Shown here: positions 63,694 through 64,000 of the stretch, in pieces | Layout: each line of letters begins with the position of its first letter | Position numbering within the stretch: the first letter of the stretch is position 1 | NCBI RefSeq assembly: GCF_002754195.1 | Contig: NZ_PEEU01000001.1 | Location: 3,534,001 to 3,598,000 of the forward strand | Direction: 5' to 3' | Source of the DNA: Flavobacterium sp. 9 | GTDB taxonomy: Bacteria > Bacteroidota > Bacteroidia > Flavobacteriales > Flavobacteriaceae | DNA length: 64,000 nt | Translations under genes and position numbers: made by a program | The notes under the pieces: model-generated | What the model was told of the DNA's origin: nothing | Seen by the model: only the letters and a program-made list of their open reading frames with translations | Database searches by the model: none

Positions 63694-63718
63694 TTTTATG
63701 TCAGATTGTATTGATGAT

Positions 63719-64000
63719 TTAATTTTGTAGAATCATTTCGTCATAAGTCAGGATTGTTTCGTATCCTTTTGAGGTGAAATATTCCGTTGGATTTTCTTTT
63801 GAAACAACCATTACAAAATCCCCGCCCCAAGCACCAAGACTTTTTACTACTCCGGAAAAATCAGGAAAAGCAATTTCTTTAATAGTTTCCAGTTCTAGTA
63901 TATTGCTTAAATGAATTTCGTGTTTTTCTAAAGCAAAGGCAAATTCTTTCAAGTTTTCTGCTTTTAAAACAGCTTCCGTTATTTTATCGTTGTCGATTAT
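63719..64000 (-). CDS. GYDIA-family GHMP kinase, C-terminal part
   Basis: The frame is open to the window edge, so only the last 93 codons are seen. The pattern FPDFSGVVKSLGAWGGDFVMV (core VKSLGAWGGDFV) is the family's C-terminal glycine motif, corresponding to the CGSGGGG motif of mevalonate kinase. Flavobacteria encode this paralogue beside mevalonate genes; here it faces the 144-aa gene. The substrate is unknown. The start codon is outside the window. Confidence 0.75.
   Translation of the reverse strand: MIDNDKITEAVLKAENLKEFAFALEKHEIHLSNILELETIKEIAFPDFSGVVKSLGAWGGDFVMVVSKENPTEYFTSKGYETILTYDEMILQN

Overview
The window is AT-rich chromosomal DNA from a member of the Bacteroidota, most likely a Flavobacterium close to F. 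johnsoniae. The evidence is two SusC/SusD pairs, a type IX secretion C-terminal domain, TTG-N17-23-TAnnTTTG promoters, mevalonate-pathway GHMP kinases, and many short extragenic palindromes of the kind seen in flavobacterial genomes.

Layout. (1) 0.3-4.2 kb, minus strand: isoprenoid/lipid genes (UbiA-type prenyltransferase, DUF502 membrane protein, mevalonate kinase, a previously unlisted 36-aa ORF, diphosphomevalonate decarboxylase). (2) 4.3-5.8 kb: TspO and a TPR membrane protein. (3) 5.8-17.2 kb: a polysaccharide utilization locus (PUL) with an AraC/periplasmic-binding-protein hybrid regulator, an exo-beta-glucosaminidase-like GH2 enzyme, a FucP-like permease, a ROK sugar kinase, a 194-bp nested palindrome, and SusC/SusD. 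The likely substrate is a glucosamine- or other hexosamine-containing glycan. (4) 17.3-22.3 kb, minus strand: three tandem paralogous secreted proteins, a HAD phosphatase, a BaiN-like flavoprotein and a glycerophosphodiesterase. (5) 22.4-40.1 kb plus 49.2-52.1 kb: a starch/maltodextrin PUL with two GH13 enzymes, GH97, GH65 maltose phosphorylase, PgmB, a sugar MFS transporter, a LacI regulator, SusC, SusD, SusE and a T9SS-secreted SusG-like amylase. It combines hydrolysis with phosphorolysis of maltose.

The starch locus is interrupted between susE and the amylase by a roughly 9-kb block (40.7-49.0 kb) that looks like a secreted-peptide (RiPP/bacteriocin) system. It has two 66-aa double-glycine precursors with Cys-rich cores, two DxD glycosyltransferase-like proteins, a 91-aa orphan, a C39-like/VKOR/thioredoxin fusion, a C39-peptidase ABC exporter and an HlyD-type adaptor. 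The combination (5-6 Cys core, thiol oxidase, glycosyltransferases, peptidase exporter) parallels Gram-positive glycocins. It is the best candidate here for an undescribed system. susC and the amylase share a 26/30 upstream box at an identical 72-nt distance from the -7 element, so they appear co-regulated despite the insertion.

(6) 52.2-56.1 kb: an MHS-family transporter with a small membrane partner, then a cobalamin riboswitch followed by a possible decayed btuB start and a BtuG-like surface lipoprotein. (7) 56.1-64 kb: tRNA-Phe, coaX, an outer-membrane protein, lptC, a small membrane protein, a CNNM/CorC-type protein, a PpiD-like foldase, an unknown protein, and the 3' part of a GYDIA-family GHMP kinase cut by the window edge. 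No rRNA, CRISPR array, phage or transposase gene was seen.
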